From positions 25,718 to 87,327 of the forward strand of contig DBDJ01000063.1 of NCBI GenBank assembly GCA_002293525.1: a stretch of 61,610 nt of DNA, read 5' to 3'. Each line of letters opens with the position of its first letter. Within the stretch, counting starts at the first letter, position 1. Shown here piece by piece: positions 34,301 through 42,190 of this stretch. The position numbers and the translations under genes are program-made. Under the pieces are notes generated by a model. It did no database searches. It had not been told where the DNA came from and was given only the letters and a program-made list of their open reading frames with translations. Source of the DNA: Lachnospiraceae bacterium UBA935. Lineage in GTDB: Bacteria; Bacillota; Clostridia; Lachnospirales; Lachnospiraceae.

Positions 34301-35638
34301 GTCTACATCCTGATGACAGAAGATAAAGAACGGACCAACGTGGAAATCGCGGCGGAACTCGAGGTTATGCTGGCCGACATCGTCGAACAGGAAAAGGTAG
34401 AGCTGAGCATCCAGACCTCAGAAATGGACATCAGCGCCTTGGGCGGCAGCGGCATTACCATTCAGGTTCAAGGACGTGAACTGGATACGCTGCAGGCCAT
34501 CGCGGGCGATGTGGCCGACATCCTGGCCGGAGTCGAAGGCACTACGGACGTATCTGACGGCATGGAAGAATCTTCCGGCGAGCTGCGCGTGGTCATCGAC
34601 CGCAATAAGGCCATCGAATACGGCCTGACCGTTGCCCAGGTCTTCCAGCAGATTGCCGCCAGACTGGCTGAAGCGACCAGTTCCACCGCCCTGCAGACCG
34701 AGATCCGGGACTACGATGTCTTTGTCAGGAGCGCCGGCGATCTGGCGCTTACCAGAGAAACCCTCAGGCAAGTGGAGATCGATGCCACCGACCAGGACGG
34801 CAAGAAGATCAAAGTCAAGCTGGAAGAGATGGCGGTATTTGAGGACACCATCTCCCCCGATTCCGTCAACCGTACCGACCAGACCAGGTACATCGCGGTC
34901 TCGGCCGCGATTGCGGAAGGCTATAATGTCGGCCTTGTCTCCACCGACGTTGAAGCGGCCATCGCCAGTTATCCTATGCCGAACGGATATGAGCTGGTCT
35001 TTGCCGGCGAGAACGAATTTATCAATGAAGCAATGGAGCAGCTGATGCTGATGCTGATCCTGGCCCTGATGTTTATGTTCCTGATCATGGTGGCTCAGTT
35101 CCAGTCGCTGCTTTCCCCGTTTATCATTATGTTTACCGTGCCGTTAGCTTTTACGGGAGGTTTCTTCGGTCTCTACCTCAGCAACAGTCCGGTCAGTATT
35201 ATAGCCGTAATCGGCTTTGTCATGCTGTCCGGGGTTATTGTCAACAACGGCATTGTATTGATTGATTACGTAAACCAGCTAAGGAACCAGGGCATGAACA
35301 AATACGATGCCTTGATCGAAGCCGGGAGGACCAGACTGCGGCCGGTTCTGATGACGGCTATGACAACTATCTTGGCCATGTCCACGATGGTCTTCAGCAG
35401 CGACATGGGCTCGGAAATGGGTCGGCCCATGGCCATCGTAACCATCGGCGGCCTGACCTACGGCACGCTGCTGACTTTGATCGTGATACCGTGTATCTAT
35501 GACATTTTTATGAGAGAGAAAAAGACCGGGAAAGAACTTGCCGCCGTGCCGGAATCGGCTTCGGCTACGGATGAAAGTAACGTCCGGCCGGGGGGAAATG
35601 AGGATGGGAATGGGAATAATGATGACACCGAAAGTTGA
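31304..35638 (+). CDS. RND-family efflux permease with a large coiled-coil insertion
   Basis: A 1444-residue proton-driven exporter of the HAE-like RND family. Helix 1 (YTVLVAVIIAIILGAVSF) is followed by the first porter domain (YVGASPETVETVVTEPVEAA). Residues about 205-570 form an inserted, almost uninterrupted coiled coil of ELxxxxxEL repeats (ADGKAEIADGKAEM, LEAGETQLEAGEKQLESGEE). Transport helices resume near residue 715; GMLVDNSIVVIENIYR replaces the AcrB Asp-Asp pair with Asp-Asn. Helices 8-12 include GFVMLSGVIVNNGIVLIDYVNQLR. Ordinary RND pumps are about 1040 residues. No membrane-fusion partner is encoded nearby; the insertion may take over that role outside the membrane. Operator and promoter lie upstream; a TetR gene overlaps the end. 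Confidence 0.9.
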   Translation: MIGKFSVRKPYTVLVAVIIAIILGAVSFTRMTTDLLPNISLPYVIVMTTYVGASPETVETVVTEPVEAAMATVSNIENVSSTSSENYSIVILEFSQTADMNSVSLEIRESLDQVKSYWDEGVGSPIIMKMNPDMLPVIIAAVGGENMTYSEISQMAANEITPDLESLEGVASVSTSGLLEESVNVIIRQEKIDAINMQVFGYIEGEMADAAQELEDGKVDIIEGEKELNEAQAELDESRVDLADSRQELEDSKTELADTRKELEDSKAEIADGKAEIADGKAEMEDGKKQLEEKKQEAIDKLAEGEKELLTAKADLEAAKIQLTTEIATIEASRDGIGEMEDGIQTLEDMKTEAVAQIDSLITLADGIGLDDQNSIDDILNMGVITDPDEIAQLTALGDTSKSLADLKTELEAAFDTQIQELTDQVNDMKMALDLATVPLGVDGYLATLEASLQEVNDNIVIVDEAIVELNKGNLTAAIEIANAQTMIDLGEMQLNLAETQLEAGETQLEAGEKQLESGEEQLASAEEQLVAGEEQLESGQEQINDNLEQLKEAMEQIEEGEQELADAKADAINEADMHGILTAETVKALLAAQNFSMPSGYVTEDGVDYLVRVGDKPDDVEELKAMPLMNLQMEGVDIITLGNVADVFMTDNSGEIYANVNGNNGILLTIQKQTGYSTGEVSDRLLERFDEMMEENEQLQMVTFMDQGIYIDLVMNSIFNNIIFGAMLAIVILILFLRDFRPTLVIAFSIPISLVTAVVCMYFSGVTLNVISLSGLALGIGMLVDNSIVVIENIYRLRSEGYSMTEAAIEGTREVIGAVAASTLTTICVFAPIVFTEGITRQLFVDMGLTIAYSLVASLIIAVTVVPAMASKILYKTKAKEESKLYMKLMNGYEKLLRLSLRFKPVVLLLAVALVGVSAALSLSKGTAFMEDMDSPQMSVSLTMPKGSLLEQTARITDEVVERIKGIPEVTDVGANMGGSGYATLMGGATGSSTESTTVYILMTEDKERTNVEIAAELEVMLADIVEQEKVELSIQTSEMDISALGGSGITIQVQGRELDTLQAIAGDVADILAGVEGTTDVSDGMEESSGELRVVIDRNKAIEYGLTVAQVFQQIAARLAEATSSTALQTEIRDYDVFVRSAGDLALTRETLRQVEIDATDQDGKKIKVKLEEMAVFEDTISPDSVNRTDQTRYIAVSAAIAEGYNVGLVSTDVEAAIASYPMPNGYELVFAGENEFINEAMEQLMLMLILALMFMFLIMVAQFQSLLSPFIIMFTVPLAFTGGFFGLYLSNSPVSIIAVIGFVMLSGVIVNNGIVLIDYVNQLRNQGMNKYDALIEAGRTRLRPVLMTAMTTILAMSTMVFSSDMGSEMGRPMAIVTIGGLTYGTLLTLIVIPCIYDIFMREKKTGKELAAVPESASATDESNVRPGGNEDGNGNNDDTES

Positions 35639-36218
35639 AGCCCTGTTTCAGGCCGTGGATCAGCTGATGCTGGAAGGAATCGACATCAACAGCATGACCG
35701 TAGCGCAGATCGCCGGCCGCGCCGGTATCGGCAAGGGTACCACCTACGAATACTTTACCACCAAAGAAGAGCTGATTGCCGGCGCGCTTCTTTATAAGAT
35801 CAGCGACATTTGCCGGAGGGTCGCGGAACAAATGGAGACCGGCAAGGATTTCCGGGAAAAACTCGGTTTCCTTCTTGACGCCATCGAAACCAGCGAGCAC
35901 GAAAAAGCCTGCCTGCTGAAAGTGGTAAATATTGTCACCGATAAGTCCCCGATCAGCAGCCAGATCGAAAAACTGATCCAGACCCATGTATGGGACATGT
36001 TCATGCCGGAAAACATCCTTGACTACCTACTGGAAGCCGCCGCCGAGGAAGGCTGGGAGCAGGGGTCGGTGCCGGTTCTTTATACGAAGCTGAACATCGC
36101 GTCCAAGCTGCTCACCTACACGATGTTTTCCCTGATTCCCAATTATCAGCGCGACTGCGAGCCGGAACTCATGTACCGGCTGATCAGCGACAGCATCTGT
36201 GACGAACTGGGGGTATGA
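35622..36218 (+). CDS. TetR-family transcriptional regulator
   Basis: A repressor of about 198 residues. The N-terminal helix-turn-helix is VAQIAGRAGIGKGTTYEYFTTKEELIAGAL, the TetR signature. The rest is the helical ligand-binding domain, variable as usual. I chose the ATG at 35622 (MTPKVEALFQ), 17 bases inside the RND gene end; ATGs at 35598 and 35619 are alternatives. It probably represses the operon through the GC-rich palindrome at 31251-31270, with the exporter's substrate as inducer (inference). Confidence 0.88.
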   Translation: MTPKVEALFQAVDQLMLEGIDINSMTVAQIAGRAGIGKGTTYEYFTTKEELIAGALLYKISDICRRVAEQMETGKDFREKLGFLLDAIETSEHEKACLLKVVNIVTDKSPISSQIEKLIQTHVWDMFMPENILDYLLEAAAEEGWEQGSVPVLYTKLNIASKLLTYTMFSLIPNYQRDCEPELMYRLISDSICDELGV

Positions 36219-36254
36219 AGATTTGCTTTCATGGATATGTTGCAGGAAGGTGTA

Positions 36255-36295
36255 CGAGCCTTGCGACCACCACTTTTTCATTAGTAGGACTTGAT
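36255..36295 (+). repeat. GAGCCTTG-type short repeat, copy 2
   Basis: CGAGCCTTGCGACCACCACT followed by TTTTCATTAGTAGGACTTGAT matches 24975-25013 with a few changes. The next 120 bases are low-complexity (ACGAACGCAACGCAACGCGC) and hold no gene. Confidence 0.5.
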
Positions 36296-36422
36296 AAAGA
36301 ATTGATGTTGCTCATTTCTATACTTAATGAATAGTAAACAGAAAGGCTGGGAAGCACGAACGAGGCACGAACGCAACGCAACGCGCATCGCAACCACGCA
36401 AGGCAACGCGCAAATTAAATCA

Positions 36423-36451
36423 TTGACATAGCAAAATCCATATGTTACAAT
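36423..36451 (+). promoter_or_regulatory. Promoter of tRNA-Thr
   Basis: TTGACA (36423-36428) and TACAAT (36446-36451) are 17 bases apart, 50 bases before the tRNA. The sequence ATTGACA...TCCATATGTTAC is echoed at 42277-42308 before the ECF transporter genes. Confidence 0.55.
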
Positions 36452-36500
36452 ATTTTTCGGTGGCCTGAAAAGGTTGTCATTGTTCGTATGTAGTTGATAT

Positions 36501-36573
36501 GCTGCTGTGGCTCAGTCGGTAGAGCGTCGCATTGGTAGTGCGGAGGTCACGGGTCCGATTCCCGTCAGCAGCT
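36501..36573 (+). tRNA. tRNA-Thr (GGT anticodon)
   Basis: GCTGCTGTGGCTCAGTCGGT starts the molecule; the anticodon arm TCGCATTGGTAGTGCGG presents GGT; GGGTCCGATTCCC is the T arm and CAGCAGC plus T73 closes the acceptor stem. All arms pair. No CCA is encoded. Confidence 0.93.
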
Positions 36574-36625
36574 TTCTTTAAAGCTTAGTAAAACAAGGGT
36601 TACAGCGATTTAGCAAAGAAAAAGC

Positions 36626-36651
36626 CACTCCTGAAGGGAGTGATTTTTTTT
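36626..36651 (+). terminator. Terminator after tRNA-Thr
   Basis: CACTCC and GGAGTG form a 6 bp stem around TGAAG, followed by a run of eight Ts. Confidence 0.7.
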
Positions 36652-36720
36652 GACTAACATTCACTAATTATTATTCTTCTCAAACTGCGGAAAGGGGTGG
36701 TGCTAATGTATGTGACATGG

Positions 36721-36735
36721 GGTCTGAACAGTAAC
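36721..36735 (-). repeat. Solo end of the GTTACTGTTCAG repeat family
   Basis: GGTCTGAACAGTAAC is the exact reverse complement of the 15-base ends at 24538 and 42330. No second end is visible nearby. Confidence 0.45.
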
Positions 36736-36849
36736 GAGAAAGGAAGTATTAAAGTAAGCTGATACGATGATATGGTTTGCAGTCACACTTTTTACTGCTA
36801 TAATAGTACTGAAACTAATTTTAGAAAGGAAGAAGGCGTTAAGATATTT

Positions 36850-37491
36850 ATGAGAGCATTTATTTTTGATCTGGACGGGGTCATCGTGTTCACTGACCGA
36901 TTTCACTATCTGGCATGGAAACAGATCGCGGACGATATGGGTATTACCTTTGATGAACAGATTAATAACCGGTTAAGAGGCGTCAGCCGGATGGACAGCC
37001 TTGAAATTGTCCTGGAGAGATATCGGGGGGAAGCGCTGACGCAAGAACAGAAAGAAGACCTGGCCCGGCAGAAGAATGATATTTACCGGGGCTTATTGGA
37101 GAATATGACGGCGGCAGATGTGACGGATGAGGTTCGTGATACCCTGAAAAAACTGCGTTCCATGGGCTTCAAGCTGGCAATCGGTTCTTCCAGCAAGAAT
37201 GCCAGGTTTATCCTCTCGAAAGTGGAGTTAAATGACTATTTTGATGCCATTTCCGACGGAACCAATATTACGCGGTCCAAGCCGGATCCGGAAGTATTCC
37301 TGAAAGCGGCGGAATATCTGGGGGAAGTTCCGTCGGAATGCTTTGTAGTTGAAGATGCCCTGGCCGGAATTGACGCTGCCAAGGCCGCCGGGATGAGAGC
37401 GGTGGGTATCGGAGAGGCAGCACAATATGAGAAGACGGACGACAGGATTTTAAGCTTCGGCAAACTAATGGAGCTGGTGTTTCCCCGATAA
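36850..37491 (+). CDS. HAD-family hydrolase, beta-phosphoglucomutase-like
   Basis: A 213-residue HAD phosphotransferase. Motif I is FIFDLDGVIVFTDRFHYLAW (nucleophile Asp7, general acid Asp9 and the beta-PGM cap start), motif II IGSSSKNARFIL, and motifs III/IV SKPDPEVFLKAAEYLG and CFVVEDALAGIDAAKAAGM. These match beta-phosphoglucomutase, which interconverts beta-glucose 1- and 6-phosphate in maltose or trehalose use. The ATG at 36850 has GGAAGAAGG upstream; an earlier in-frame ATG is unlikely. No sugar phosphorylase gene lies beside it, so the true substrate could be another sugar phosphate. Confidence 0.88.
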   Translation: MRAFIFDLDGVIVFTDRFHYLAWKQIADDMGITFDEQINNRLRGVSRMDSLEIVLERYRGEALTQEQKEDLARQKNDIYRGLLENMTAADVTDEVRDTLKKLRSMGFKLAIGSSSKNARFILSKVELNDYFDAISDGTNITRSKPDPEVFLKAAEYLGEVPSECFVVEDALAGIDAAKAAGMRAVGIGEAAQYEKTDDRILSFGKLMELVFPR

Positions 37492-37503
37492 GGAGTACAT
37501 ATA

Positions 37504-37546
37504 AGACCTGTGTGACAGTCAAAATCTTTTTCACACAGGTCTCCTT
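37504..37546 (+). terminator. Terminator after the beta-phosphoglucomutase-like gene
   Basis: AGACCTGTGTGA and TCACACAGGTCT form a perfect 12 bp stem with a 15-base loop, followed by CCTTTCT. Confidence 0.65.
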
Positions 37547-37625
37547 TCTACTTGTTATGAGAGCTCAATAAAAATTAGGAAATCGAGCTGATTTTTGTTT
37601 GGTATTTCATACCGCTTCCATCAAC

Positions 37626-37726
37626 TTACCTGTTACCCATCGCCCCTAGATTATAAACATTTTCATAGCCGAGGCAGACAAGGGACTGAACGGTCTGGAT
37701 ACTTCTTTTTCCGGCCCTGTCAGGGC
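37626..37726 (-). pseudogene. Rhodanese C-terminal remnant
   Basis: On the minus strand a short frame reads RAGKRSIQTVQSLVCLG and then YENVYNLGAMGNR before a stop at 37626-37628. This resembles the end of a rhodanese domain (active loop CRxGKRS, then LGYxNVYxLGG). A stop precedes it and the loop cysteine is displaced, so it is not functional. It abuts and slightly overlaps the end of the C1 protease gene. Confidence 0.45.
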
Positions 37727-40146
37727 ACTAACGTATTACCGGCCGGTATCCCGCCCCAGGAAACTACTAAAGTGGCAGGGTCATTGGGGGAGCAGGATAG
37801 TTTTCCGTTGTTGCTTGCCGTACCCAGCACCGCAGCGCTCATATTGTAGCCCTGTACTTCTACGTTCCCGTCAGCATCCACGTCTACGGCAATCACCTTG
37901 CAGGTACCGTCCAAAGACCAGCGTGCAACGCCGGCCAGGACAAAATAATACCTTCCGGCTTCTTCGATGCTCATCGTGCCACTGTAGAGCCTGGGCATGG
38001 CGGACGTACTGTTGTTTTTCCATGTGCAGGGGGCAAAGGCGGTCTGCAGGTCGGTTTTCATCCAAGTACCGTAAACCAGGGTGCTGTCAACCTGCGCTGC
38101 CCGGATGGCCAATGGAAAACGGCTGTCCCGATAAGGCGTGGCCAGAATCGACAAGCTTCTTTGTGCGGTCGTGACCGGAGTCCCGATTCCTTTGCTCAGG
38201 CTCACCGTAAAGGTATAAATGCCGTCGGTTCCGTTGGTATCGTTTTGGATCCCGGCGATGGCAGCCGTAAAGGAAAGGTCGGCTATCACTGCCGAAACCC
38301 CGTTCAGTGCCAGGCTGCCGATGATGGAAGCGGCAGCAGCATTGGCCTCAGCCATAGTGGAGACTTCGGCTTGCGTCGCGGTATATACGGCGTTTTCAAT
38401 AGCTGCCGCAGCGGCAGCTATATCCGCGTTATCCTGAGCAGGATCCTCTTGGTCAAGGCCGGGAATCGCCACGGGTGCACTGAACTTCTCCGCCACGGAA
38501 ACATTGGTGCCGGTTCCTTTTACGCCCAGCCGGATATAGTGATCGCTGTCTGCCGTCACCGGGGTGTAGGTGGAAGCGGCGGCGCCCGCTATGTCGTTCC
38601 ACAGTACCTGGTCGGATGAGCGCTGCCAGCGGTACGTGAGTTGCGGGTTCGATACGGGTGCGGTTAGAGTGGCGGCACCGGTCATCACAAGGCCCACACC
38701 GGGCGTGCCGCTCACGGTCACGGTGTTGACTCCGGGAAGCGGCGGTGCCGATGACAGGCTGGTGTAGGCATTGATGTAAAAATGCCCCGAACTCCCGTTA
38801 TCGACAAAGGCGTTCAGGCCTGTGGTCGACAGGTAAGTCTCGCCGGTACTGGCTTTGCGGTCACTGGCGAACGTCGGATAAGAAGTATGAGACCGCATTT
38901 TGACGGCCACGGCAAATTTGGTTCCGGTAAGCTGCTGCCGGGTAATCGGTATCGTCACATAGCCGACCGAAGAAGAAGTCCCGCTGGCGGCCATGATCAA
39001 AGAGGAAGAGTTCAGCGTGCTGCCGCCCGGATTGATGTAGATTTCATAGGGCATGTCGGCGGCATGGATGAAGACACCGACAGCATCCAGGTATTCGCCT
39101 GCCGCCGGATCTCTGGTGAAGACGTTGGCAGCATAGAAGGGCAGGTTGGCTGCCGTCAGGCTGAGGATCTGCTTGGAGCCGATGGCAATCGTCTTGGTCA
39201 GGGAGTAGTTCTTGTCGTAATTACTAACCGGTTCCACATCGCTGATTGAGAGGCCGATTGCATGAAAGATGGAGCGGTCATAATAAGAAACATAATAATA
39301 GCCGGCGTCGCCGCTGCCGCCGGTTCCCCAGCTGTTCTTCATGATGAAGGCGCCCGGTCCGGGAGGGGCGATAGAGAAGTTGGAGGTGGCATAGTTGTCG
39401 TCCCAGCCGACATAGGCTATGACGTGATTGGTGCTGCCGCCGACGGAATTGGGGCGGTAGATTGCCGGGTATTTAAAATATGTGCCGCCGGTATCGCTGG
39501 ATATCATGCTGGTGGCGACAGCACCGTTTTCATGTATGGCTCGTTTCATGTCGTTCACTTTGGCGGCGCGCTGCGTTTCATTCAGGACGTTGGAAAAGTA
39601 ATCATAACCCTGAACATGCATATCAGGAGCGATGTTAAGCCGGTCCGGCGATATCTGGCCGGAAACAGAGGCCGGGAACTGGCTGTCCAGCACCGGGCCG
39701 TTCCAGTTAATCATATTATGGACACTGAAATAAACCTGACCGGTACCGTTCAGGGTACGGTTAAAGGCATTTGGGTTGGCACCGGTATTAAAAGCGTTGG
39801 TGGCAGTGAAATAATTGTGATAGTTTTCGGAATAGATTCTGGCGGTGCCAGTGTGTTTTACTATGTAAGATTCCAATGTTGCTACGGCACCGAAAGCCCA
39901 GCAGGTATCCCCCATCTGGCTTTTTACCGGCGTCACCATGACCGGATTAGTCGTCCTTGGGTCATAGGAAGACGGCAATGAGGTCGGCGCTTCGGCTTCC
40001 GGGGCGGGGTCTTCCGCTTCCGTGATGATGACTTCGGTTTCTATGGCGGATATTTCGGAAGCTGCTGTGCTAATAGGGGTGCTGAGTAAGGTCAGCAAGA
40101 GTAGCAGCACAAGAATTACAGGGTATTTTTTTGAGAGTATTTTCAT
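37720..40146 (-). CDS. Secreted C1-family (papain-like) cysteine protease
   Basis: An 808-residue exported protease. A signal peptide (KKYPVILVLLLLLTLLSTPIS) is followed by an acidic spacer and the papain domain: VKSQMGDTCWAFGAVATLESY with catalytic Cys82, GSTNHVIAYVGWDDNY with the histidine and FIMKNSWGTGGSGDAGYYYVSY with the asparagine. After it comes a lectin-like beta domain of the type found in clostridial C1 peptidases (from VEPVSNYDKNYSLTK). Then an Ig-like repeat (PQLTYRWQRSSDQVLWNDI) and a helical/beta module and a C-terminal domain. No sortase motif was seen. AAAGGA precedes the start. Targets are probably host or community proteins; the gene stands alone. Confidence 0.88.
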   Translation of the reverse strand: MKILSKKYPVILVLLLLLTLLSTPISTAASEISAIETEVIITEAEDPAPEAEAPTSLPSSYDPRTTNPVMVTPVKSQMGDTCWAFGAVATLESYIVKHTGTARIYSENYHNYFTATNAFNTGANPNAFNRTLNGTGQVYFSVHNMINWNGPVLDSQFPASVSGQISPDRLNIAPDMHVQGYDYFSNVLNETQRAAKVNDMKRAIHENGAVATSMISSDTGGTYFKYPAIYRPNSVGGSTNHVIAYVGWDDNYATSNFSIAPPGPGAFIMKNSWGTGGSGDAGYYYVSYYDRSIFHAIGLSISDVEPVSNYDKNYSLTKTIAIGSKQILSLTAANLPFYAANVFTRDPAAGEYLDAVGVFIHAADMPYEIYINPGGSTLNSSSLIMAASGTSSSVGYVTIPITRQQLTGTKFAVAVKMRSHTSYPTFASDRKASTGETYLSTTGLNAFVDNGSSGHFYINAYTSLSSAPPLPGVNTVTVSGTPGVGLVMTGAATLTAPVSNPQLTYRWQRSSDQVLWNDIAGAAASTYTPVTADSDHYIRLGVKGTGTNVSVAEKFSAPVAIPGLDQEDPAQDNADIAAAAAAIENAVYTATQAEVSTMAEANAAAASIIGSLALNGVSAVIADLSFTAAIAGIQNDTNGTDGIYTFTVSLSKGIGTPVTTAQRSLSILATPYRDSRFPLAIRAAQVDSTLVYGTWMKTDLQTAFAPCTWKNNSTSAMPRLYSGTMSIEEAGRYYFVLAGVARWSLDGTCKVIAVDVDADGNVEVQGYNMSAAVLGTASNNGKLSCSPNDPATLVVSWGGIPAGNTLVP

Positions 40147-40178
40147 TGTTATTATTATCCTTTCTGCTAATATTATGA

Positions 40179-40207
40179 ATAGTATAATTGCGATTATTTG
40201 CAGGCAA
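40179..40207 (-). promoter_or_regulatory. Possible promoter of the C1 protease gene
   Basis: On the minus strand TTGCCT (40207-40202) and TACTAT (40184-40179) are 17 bases apart, about 30 bases before the start. A modest match. Confidence 0.3.
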
Positions 40208-40392
40208 TAAACTGCTGTATTGTTATCAATATAAAGTGGGGTAAATTTATTGTAATAAAGTTTTTACAATATTACAATAGATTTTGCTGAATTGACATTG
40301 ATAATTATTTAATAGATTATGTTATTATTAATGCTGCAAGAAAAATTGCTGCAATACACATTATTGCAGATGTAATGACAGGCATTCGTCAG

Positions 40393-40539
40393 GAATTAAT
40401 TTCGCTGTCCCAAAAAACCATGAATTTCGCCCTTTGGCCAGAAAAATGAAAATCATCTCTTCTGGCTGGCGGAGTGGTGGGTAAAGAACCGGTAAATGGC
40501 CTTAATTTCAGCGAAAACAGCTTTCAGCGAAATTAATTC
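40393..40539. mobile_element. 147 bp MITE-like element with 15 bp perfect inverted ends
   Basis: GAATTAATTTCGCTG (40393-40407) and CAGCGAAATTAATTC (40525-40539) are exact reverse complements. The interior (40428-40522) recurs in inverted orientation at 23960-24054. No coding capacity, and I see no clear target duplication. A third, solo end-like sequence (GTGAATTTCGCTGTCCC) is near 46650-46675. Short, non-coding, repeated and with inverted ends, it fits a miniature inverted-repeat transposable element. Confidence 0.7.
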
Positions 40540-40554
40540 GTAAAGAGAGTAATA

Positions 40555-40583
40555 TTTACAATATTATTTCCCTCTAGTATAAT
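40555..40583 (+). promoter_or_regulatory. Promoter of the TlyA-type gene
   Basis: TTTACA (40555-40560) and a perfect TATAAT (40578-40583) are 17 bases apart, only 15 bases downstream of the MITE-like element and about 100 bases before the gene. Confidence 0.6.
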
Positions 40584-40686
40584 GAGGTGGTATTTGTCTT
40601 ATTTATTGAAGCATATCAGCATACGGGGATCAGGATTGAACAGCTAAGTGAGCCTGGTTAGGATGCAAGTAAGGAGTGCGGTTTAG

Positions 40687-41475
40687 ATGCAATTGATTGA
40701 ATATGTCAGAAACCAGACCCAAACGGATGAGTTTACAGCAAGAGGGATTATTTTGGCCGGCAAAGTATATGTTAATCAAGAAATATGTACTTTTTGTAAA
40801 CAGACAATTGATGAAAACGCTGAGATCCTGATAAAACATACAGAAAAAAAATATGTGACCCGGGCCGGCCGGAAGCTGGAAAAAGCCCTGCAGTTTTTTG
40901 GTGTTGAGATAAAGGATAAGGTCTGTATTGACATCGGATCTGCGGAGGGAGGGTTCACCGACTGTCTGCTCAAGAATAATGCTGGTCGGGTGTATTCGGT
41001 TGATGTGGCGTATGGAATCCTTGACTGGAAGCTACGTAATCATGAAAAAGTAGTGGTATTGGAACGAACCAATGCCCGTTATCTGGGTGAGGATAAAGTG
41101 CCGGAGCTTTGTGACCTGATTACTTCGGATGTTTCTTTTATCTCGATCCGTAAGATATTGCCGAATGCAATGAAACTGCTGAAGCCGTCCGGCAGTATTG
41201 TTTCGTTGTATAAGCCCCAGTTTGAACTGGCTCAGAAACATATCGGGAAAAACGGCAATATTGAGAATCCGCAGCATGTGTCGGAGGCCATACTTGAAAC
41301 CGTTCATTATCTGCAGCGGGAAGGCATCTATATCAGGAAAATGACAGATTCCCCCATCCGCGGCAGTAATGGTAATATTGAATTCCTGCTGTACGCTGAT
41401 CTTGATGGCCAAGATATTGCAGTAATTGAAGATGAGGAGGTCTGTGAAATTGTCAGGGAAGCATATGCAGAATAA
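40687..41475 (+). CDS. TlyA-family rRNA methyltransferase paralogue
   Basis: A 262-residue protein of the TlyA (2'-O-ribose methyltransferase, historically hemolysin) family. An S4 RNA-binding domain occupies residues 1-55 but begins unusually (MQLIEYVRNQTQTDEF instead of the common RLDVLL start); ARGIILAGKVYVNQE is the conserved part. The junction YVTRAGRKLEKAL is followed by the FtsJ-like domain with CIDIGSAEGGFTDCLL as the SAM site and TSDVSFISIRKILP as the catalytic region. TAAGGAG precedes the ATG. The gene is AT-richer than its neighbours. It may be a second, acquired TlyA rather than the housekeeping one. Substrate unproved. Confidence 0.85.
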   Translation: MQLIEYVRNQTQTDEFTARGIILAGKVYVNQEICTFCKQTIDENAEILIKHTEKKYVTRAGRKLEKALQFFGVEIKDKVCIDIGSAEGGFTDCLLKNNAGRVYSVDVAYGILDWKLRNHEKVVVLERTNARYLGEDKVPELCDLITSDVSFISIRKILPNAMKLLKPSGSIVSLYKPQFELAQKHIGKNGNIENPQHVSEAILETVHYLQREGIYIRKMTDSPIRGSNGNIEFLLYADLDGQDIAVIEDEEVCEIVREAYAE

Positions 41476-41575
41476 CAATAGGTACCCATTTCAATTGAGA
41501 GCCAGATAGAGTTCTGCCGCTACGAACCGAAAGGCAGCACCTTAAAGGAATATCGGGACAAAAGATACAGCGGTG

Positions 41576-42124
41576 TCAGACGGTTGATAAATAATCGGTA
41601 ACAGTAGCCACTTCCGTATGAATCGTGGAAAAACTCGTGGCGATCCGAGCTATGGCATCATCCCATTGTGGTGTTTGTCCGGCAATGGCATCCCGCAGAT
41701 AGAGCACTTTTGCGCCGGCGTCAATCAGGCTGGTTAAAGTTGCCAGAATACAGCATTCTGCCACCACTCCCGTCAGAAGAATCCGGTCTGCTTCGGCTGT
41801 GGCTTCCCTGACTTCTTTAATGGCATAAGATGAATAGGCGGATTTGGAATATACCGGATATCTCTTGGTATATGGCTTGAGTTCCGGCATGATTTCGTTC
41901 AGATAATTGTTCTCGTTGATCCGGGCATATTCGTTGTTATACGCCATCCATGTCCCTTGTGGTTCTGACGGAGCATCGAACCGGGTAAATATCACCTTGT
42001 CCGATTTGCCGGAATCCAGCAGCAACTGAATCTTCCGGACAGTTTCGCCGACATTGTGACAGGCCCAAGGTGCTCCTTCGCGATAGACATTCTGCATATC
42101 AACCACTAATAAAAGTTCTTTCAT
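41576..42124 (-). CDS. Isochorismatase-family cysteine hydrolase
   Basis: A 182-residue hydrolase of the isochorismatase/nicotinamidase superfamily. The triad is visible: Asp9 in LLVVDMQNVY, Lys in VYSKSAYSSY and Cys in LTGVVAECCILATLTSLID, with the cis-peptide before the cysteine loop. Members hydrolyse amides such as nicotinamide, ureidoacrylate or biuret. AGGATGA precedes the start. It is divergent from the ECF transporter genes, so a link to vitamin salvage, for example nicotinamide, is possible but unproved. Confidence 0.85.
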   Translation of the reverse strand: MKELLLVVDMQNVYREGAPWACHNVGETVRKIQLLLDSGKSDKVIFTRFDAPSEPQGTWMAYNNEYARINENNYLNEIMPELKPYTKRYPVYSKSAYSSYAIKEVREATAEADRILLTGVVAECCILATLTSLIDAGAKVLYLRDAIAGQTPQWDDAIARIATSFSTIHTEVATVTDYLSTV

Positions 42125-42190
42125 GATTCGTCATCCTGATTTAGTATAAGTTTTTTCTTAAAATTATTTTTTACTTTCCGCGATATGCAT

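Noticed and set aside
38161..39981. Plus-strand open frames opposite the C1 protease gene
   Set aside because: The minus strand shows signal peptide, catalytic residues and full domains; the plus frames have none.
41500..41602. Protein-like frame (IEFCRYEPKGSTLKEYRDKRYSG) between tlyA-like gene and isochorismatase gene
   Set aside because: It may be a decayed gene end, but I could not match it to a family and it overlaps the isochorismatase end.
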